Positions 62,501 to 64,000 of a stretch of DNA of 64,000 nt are shown in pieces. The DNA is from Limnohabitans radicicola (GTDB lineage: Bacteria > Pseudomonadota > Gammaproteobacteria > Burkholderiales > Burkholderiaceae_C). The stretch spans positions 329,660 through 393,659 of the forward strand of contig NZ_JACYFT010000003.1 of NCBI RefSeq assembly GCF_014837235.1. The letters are read 5' to 3'. The notes under the pieces are model-generated. The model had not been told where the DNA came from and made no database searches. It saw nothing but the letters and a program-made list of their open reading frames with translations. The stretch's first letter is position 1. Each line of letters starts with the position of its first letter. The position numbers and the translations under genes are program-made.

Positions 62501-64000
62501 TACAGGTAATTATGGCGTCACCATAGGTACAAGTACCTACAATGGTCGGGTTAATTTTTTTGGTGTCACTAGCCCTAATGCTTATTCTTATACTGGCGAT
62601 ACTATCGTCGCGTACGGTATTTTAAGCCTGAGCACCGATTCCCCGGTAAGCAATTCCAGTTTGCTGCGGGTGGATGCCAATGGCACGCTCAGGCTGACAG
62701 GTACCAGTTTCTCAAAAGCACTGACATTGAATGGGGGAACACTGATTTCCTCTCTCACCGCAACGATCAACAGTGCGATCACGCTGACAGCTAATTCAAA
62801 TATAGCGGTTTCTAATGGCCAAACTGCTACCTTAAGTGCCACAGGGTCAATTTCAGGTAACTTCAACCTCACTTATGGTGTTACACCTTCGAATATTTAC
62901 ACTGGTATTTATACTTCATCAGGCCAAATCAATGCGGGTTCATTCGGTGTAAATAATTATTATGTGATCAATTCTTTGGGAACCACCGATTTCACCTTAA
63001 TCGGTGCATCGTCCAATACAGTTGGGACACTGTTCAAGGCGACTGGTTTCGGTACTGGAACAGGCAACGCTTTAAGCGCAAATAGCCCCAGTAATTACGA
63101 TGGGACGGTGTTGGTCAACAGCAATAACAGCTATCCGGGTATCACCAACATTGCTTATGGCACCTTGAAGCTTGGGGTTGCAGGAACGGCACCGAACTCA
63201 CCGCTGGGTACAGTAACCGGTGGTACGGTTGTCGCTGCGGGTGCCACTTTGGATGTGAATGGACTGACATTGGCGACAGCGGAACCACTTACGCTGAATG
63301 GCAATGGTATGGCTGGTCAGGGGGCATTGAAATCTATCTCGAATACACCAACTTATGCTGGACTTGTCAATTTGGGAAGTAATAGTCTTATATATACCCA
63401 GGGTACTAACCTGATTCTGAGTAACACGGGCCAAATTACCGGTGATGGCTTTACACTGAGCTTCAATGGTGGCGGTGAAATCAAAAGCATCATTGCAACG
63501 GGTGCAGGTGGTTTTACCAAAGCAGGAACTGGTACGACGCTGACCCTGTCAGGGTTGAATACATACACAGGCGTGACCTCAATTGTTGGTGGCACTTTGG
63601 CCGCGACGACACTTGCGGATGGCGGGCTTGCGAGTAGCATTGGCATGTCAAGCTATGCTGCTTCAAATCTAATATTAGGCAGTGGTACTACCGGGGGGGG
63701 GCTGACCTATACCGGCAATACCAATGTGTCTACAAACCGGTTGTTCACAGTGAGTGCAAACAGCACCACAGCGGCGACACTCACCACTTCTGGCACCGGC
63801 AATCTGACCTTCACCAATTCAGGCAGTCTGGTCAACAACGCGTCTGGTGCCAATACGCTTGTTTTGTCGCCAGGCTCCAACACGACGCTGACGCTGAATC
63901 CTGTCTGGTCTGACCCCGCCTCCGGTGTTGCGTCCTTGACGGCCTCTGGTAGCGGCATTGCATTGCTAAGTGGCCTGAATACTTACAGTGGTGTGACGAC
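56550..64000 (+). CDS. TpsA-type giant exoprotein, 3' end beyond window
   Basis: This is the secreted partner of TpsB; at least 2483 residues are visible, with no stop in the frame. A signal peptide (LQALGLVASVCVSASALAG) precedes the TPS domain (GNAMTVNQTSQRAVVNWDSY, IIANANGVSFGKGAEVNAGA). The next 900 residues are beta-helical (QWTVDPLELTV and later QWLLDPYDIVIN). From about residue 1030 on there are many autotransporter-associated beta-strand repeats, such as LTKTGSGTWLLSGANTYSGA. The total is probably far larger. Such proteins act in adhesion, biofilm or contact inhibition; no toxin domain is in view. Confidence 0.9.
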   Translation, partial: MRLQTRTLCQMLQALGLVASVCVSASALAGQPPNALPTGGQVAAGQAAISQSGNAMTVNQTSQRAVVNWDSYNVGSNATVNYNQPSSQAVILNRVTGSGASQIDGAIKANGTVIIANANGVSFGKGAEVNAGAVVATTMNQSDAEFMSGSNTWSGNGTGKVVNKGKIQVTDTSGYVALLAPEVRNQGVILATVSASNAVVAGAGEKVTLQFSGSKLMGVTVDKAAVNALIENKRAIEVAGGVIALAAGSVNQLMRSVINNTGRLVASSMTDNGGKVELVAATVNNNGTIAANANGEVGHGGSIQVVANNVNLGTQSNIQANAKTHGNGGNVHIWANEQATLAGQISATGGALSGNGGVIDTSAKLSVKFDPSLKVDTSAKNGRYGQWTVDPLELTVDAASASLISSALRTTNVTLDATGSACVGSLANCSSSQTPLIHFVAGANIYSNNASTVLRVLAPGGTINLNSNIEVGQVYMEAATVNVNAGGNIGTTGGAGSNIFLVGAQINILGGLGSNGQTSSGSSSAASIGSNRRRRGLDSGLSADDATYTTNGGNIVVLATGDISIGSSATLTANGQNGGTITIVSQAGTVTHSGVVDAVGTRGQGGQITLAGQVGTFLVGALTSVDGATAGGKLQIGIAQNMGSGTTLAPPAIGPPTAYLNSITFSTITSGVTALDSQTGLTANASSAIGAPLHTAGQILVQGQTTLTSAATLQANADHGGSVAMASAGDYRNTGYIQTNGGAGLGGTIQIEADHILLGAGSQINATGTLGGGSILIGGDWQGSGTVRHATTVTMSQGASIDASATQNGNGGKVVLWSDIHKADSVTAVHGAIYAKGGVYGGHGGQVETSGHLLQVDGIAVNTAAPLGASGQWLLDPYDIVINTAGAQYTNSSGTITSNNACTTVGPNCSSYIDHTVIESALNNGNVTVQSSAGYNIVIQGDGTVTTNSSNTLTYQSGGNITFNYDSATYPGGVNGANLNLVLQATGTITANAPISVNSVTASAVGFAGSGSLSLGTGGISINQSGNSTFSGEISGANAVFTKDGAGTLTLSGASTFMGGIIVNAGTLKLGANPHATVSNDTVGGGNLFGSTTDSPLGLGAITINAGATLDTNGFDISAKYSVNNPTVYMVGASAASQAKLINSSTTASTVYSGISLTNAATVNDMSNVIAQVGGSGTLTILGSVVDGAGTNYAGLQIGDVGYAGKVILQSNNAFHGNVSVNFGTLQIGYGTSLGSGDVSVNSGAVLDLNGQSVSGTGTLTLNGTGIGGGGALINTSASPATYPGLIALAGNASVVGDTGTIALTATGTVTGSGFGLTLGGAQGGSLASIIGTDTGTLTKTGSGTWLLSGANTYSGATAIQAGTLQAGSATALGSGTVTVASGAVLDLNGQTLTSTGALTLNGTGIASGGALINSSATPATYAGLITLGSASSVVGDTGAIALTATGTLTGSGLGLTLGGAQGGSLASIIGTDTGTLTKSGAGTWLLSGLNTYSGATSIQAGTLQAGSATAVGSGTVTVASGAVLDLYGQTMTSTGLLILNGSGIAASGALMNSSTNAATYAGLARLASATTIKGDAGTVALSNTGTITGATFGLTLGGAQGGSVASIIGTTSGTVTKQDAGTWTLNGVSTYTGITTISGGVLSVSVMAIGGTASGIGQSTNAAANLVINGGTLQYTGGTASTDRLFTLGSNGGGLDASGTGELTWAATGSVVLTASTSPTLTLTGTGLGTFKPVVPNAATSGTTALSKTGTGTWTFSAINSTYTGATNISNGVLKMGTNSVFSSGTAVTVNSNGTLDLNGQNLSKSLTLNGGTLTNSNTSSIGYFKGSVVGGTVVTLTADSKLTAANGAKLYISDYSSTSGAISGAFAITIGDAINRGDVIYANNFNTYSGLTTVDYGVLRILNSATSSIPGPLTVNANGTLDIFDYTFSKNITLNGGVLTGTSTVATQNPRYTGIITLTANSTIAGFSRNAGINIETGGIVSTGNYGVTIGTSTYNGRVNFFGVTSPNAYSYTGDTIVAYGILSLSTDSPVSNSSLLRVDANGTLRLTGTSFSKALTLNGGTLISSLTATINSAITLTANSNIAVSNGQTATLSATGSISGNFNLTYGVTPSNIYTGIYTSSGQINAGSFGVNNYYVINSLGTTDFTLIGASSNTVGTLFKATGFGTGTGNALSANSPSNYDGTVLVNSNNSYPGITNIAYGTLKLGVAGTAPNSPLGTVTGGTVVAAGATLDVNGLTLATAEPLTLNGNGMAGQGALKSISNTPTYAGLVNLGSNSLIYTQGTNLILSNTGQITGDGFTLSFNGGGEIKSIIATGAGGFTKAGTGTTLTLSGLNTYTGVTSIVGGTLAATTLADGGLASSIGMSSYAASNLILGSGTTGGGLTYTGNTNVSTNRLFTVSANSTTAATLTTSGTGNLTFTNSGSLVNNASGANTLVLSPGSNTTLTLNPVWSDPASGVASLTASGSGIALLSGLNTYSGVT
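60291..61541 (+). repeat. 417-bp tandem repeats within the TpsA gene
   Basis: Units start at about 60291, 60708 and 61125 (codons for LDLNGQ and LDLYGQ), exactly 417 bases, or 139 residues, apart. Units 1 and 2 are near-identical over long stretches, such as GGSLASIIGTDTGTLTK. The third decays after about 300 bases. Confidence 0.75.

Overview
The window looks like a chromosomal segment of a GC-rich betaproteobacterium, most likely Burkholderiales of the family Comamonadaceae. The support is the tmRNA tag (ANDERFALAA), the gene order gyrA-serC-pheA-tyrA-aroA/cmk-rpsA-ihfB-lapA-lapB with EPSP synthase fused to cytidylate kinase, and the many TRAP and Bug-type periplasmic binding proteins. No tRNA, rRNA, CRISPR array, insertion sequence or prophage was recognised.

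Layout. 1-1.4 kb: the end of a TRAP transporter (dctQ, partial dctM). 1.5-10.7 kb: a tungsten island. It holds a ModE-like regulator with a molybdate-binding-protein-like domain, the tungstate ABC transporter tupBCA, a GAF/Fis regulator lacking the AAA+ domain, and an aldehyde:ferredoxin oxidoreductase operon (ferredoxin, W-enzyme, FAD subunit, MoaD-like protein, small unknown). 10.7-19.2 kb: crcB, rdgC, a second TRAP transporter (dctPQM) divergent from a fused 5-oxoprolinase/hydantoinase, and a small HhH protein. 19.2-30.9 kb: the conserved housekeeping block from lapB to gyrA, all on the minus strand. 31-37.3 kb: an OmpA-like protein, ubiG, gph, tmRNA (ssrA), a parvulin, a PfkB kinase, a MipA-like protein and a NYN-domain protein. 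37.3-41.2 kb: a catabolic operon (Bug protein, BKACE/DUF849 enzyme, 3-hydroxyacyl-CoA dehydrogenase) with a divergent LysR gene.

41.2-64 kb is the accessory region and the most interesting part. A five-gene minus-strand operon encodes two paralogous small exported proteins, an OmpA-like protein, a caspase-fold (C14) protease with an EF-hand and a DUF4384-like tail, and a zinc-ribbon membrane protein. Divergent from it is an operon of a second caspase-fold protein, a 7TM-type histidine kinase and an OmpR-type response regulator. Next come two near-identical stand-alone winged-helix proteins. They resemble the response regulator's output domain without a receiver, and each sits under the same upstream element (two TGAAAGC copies 10 bp apart). 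One precedes a 1305-residue RTX-like protein. The other precedes a two-partner secretion pair: a TpsB pore and a very large TpsA exoprotein that runs off the window.

My inference is that 41-64 kb is one surface module, in which the two-component system and its receiver-less paralogues control large secreted proteins and periplasmic caspase-like proteases act on or monitor that surface. A dispersed short GC-rich palindromic repeat occurs at four gene ends, marking intergenic boundaries in both core and accessory parts.
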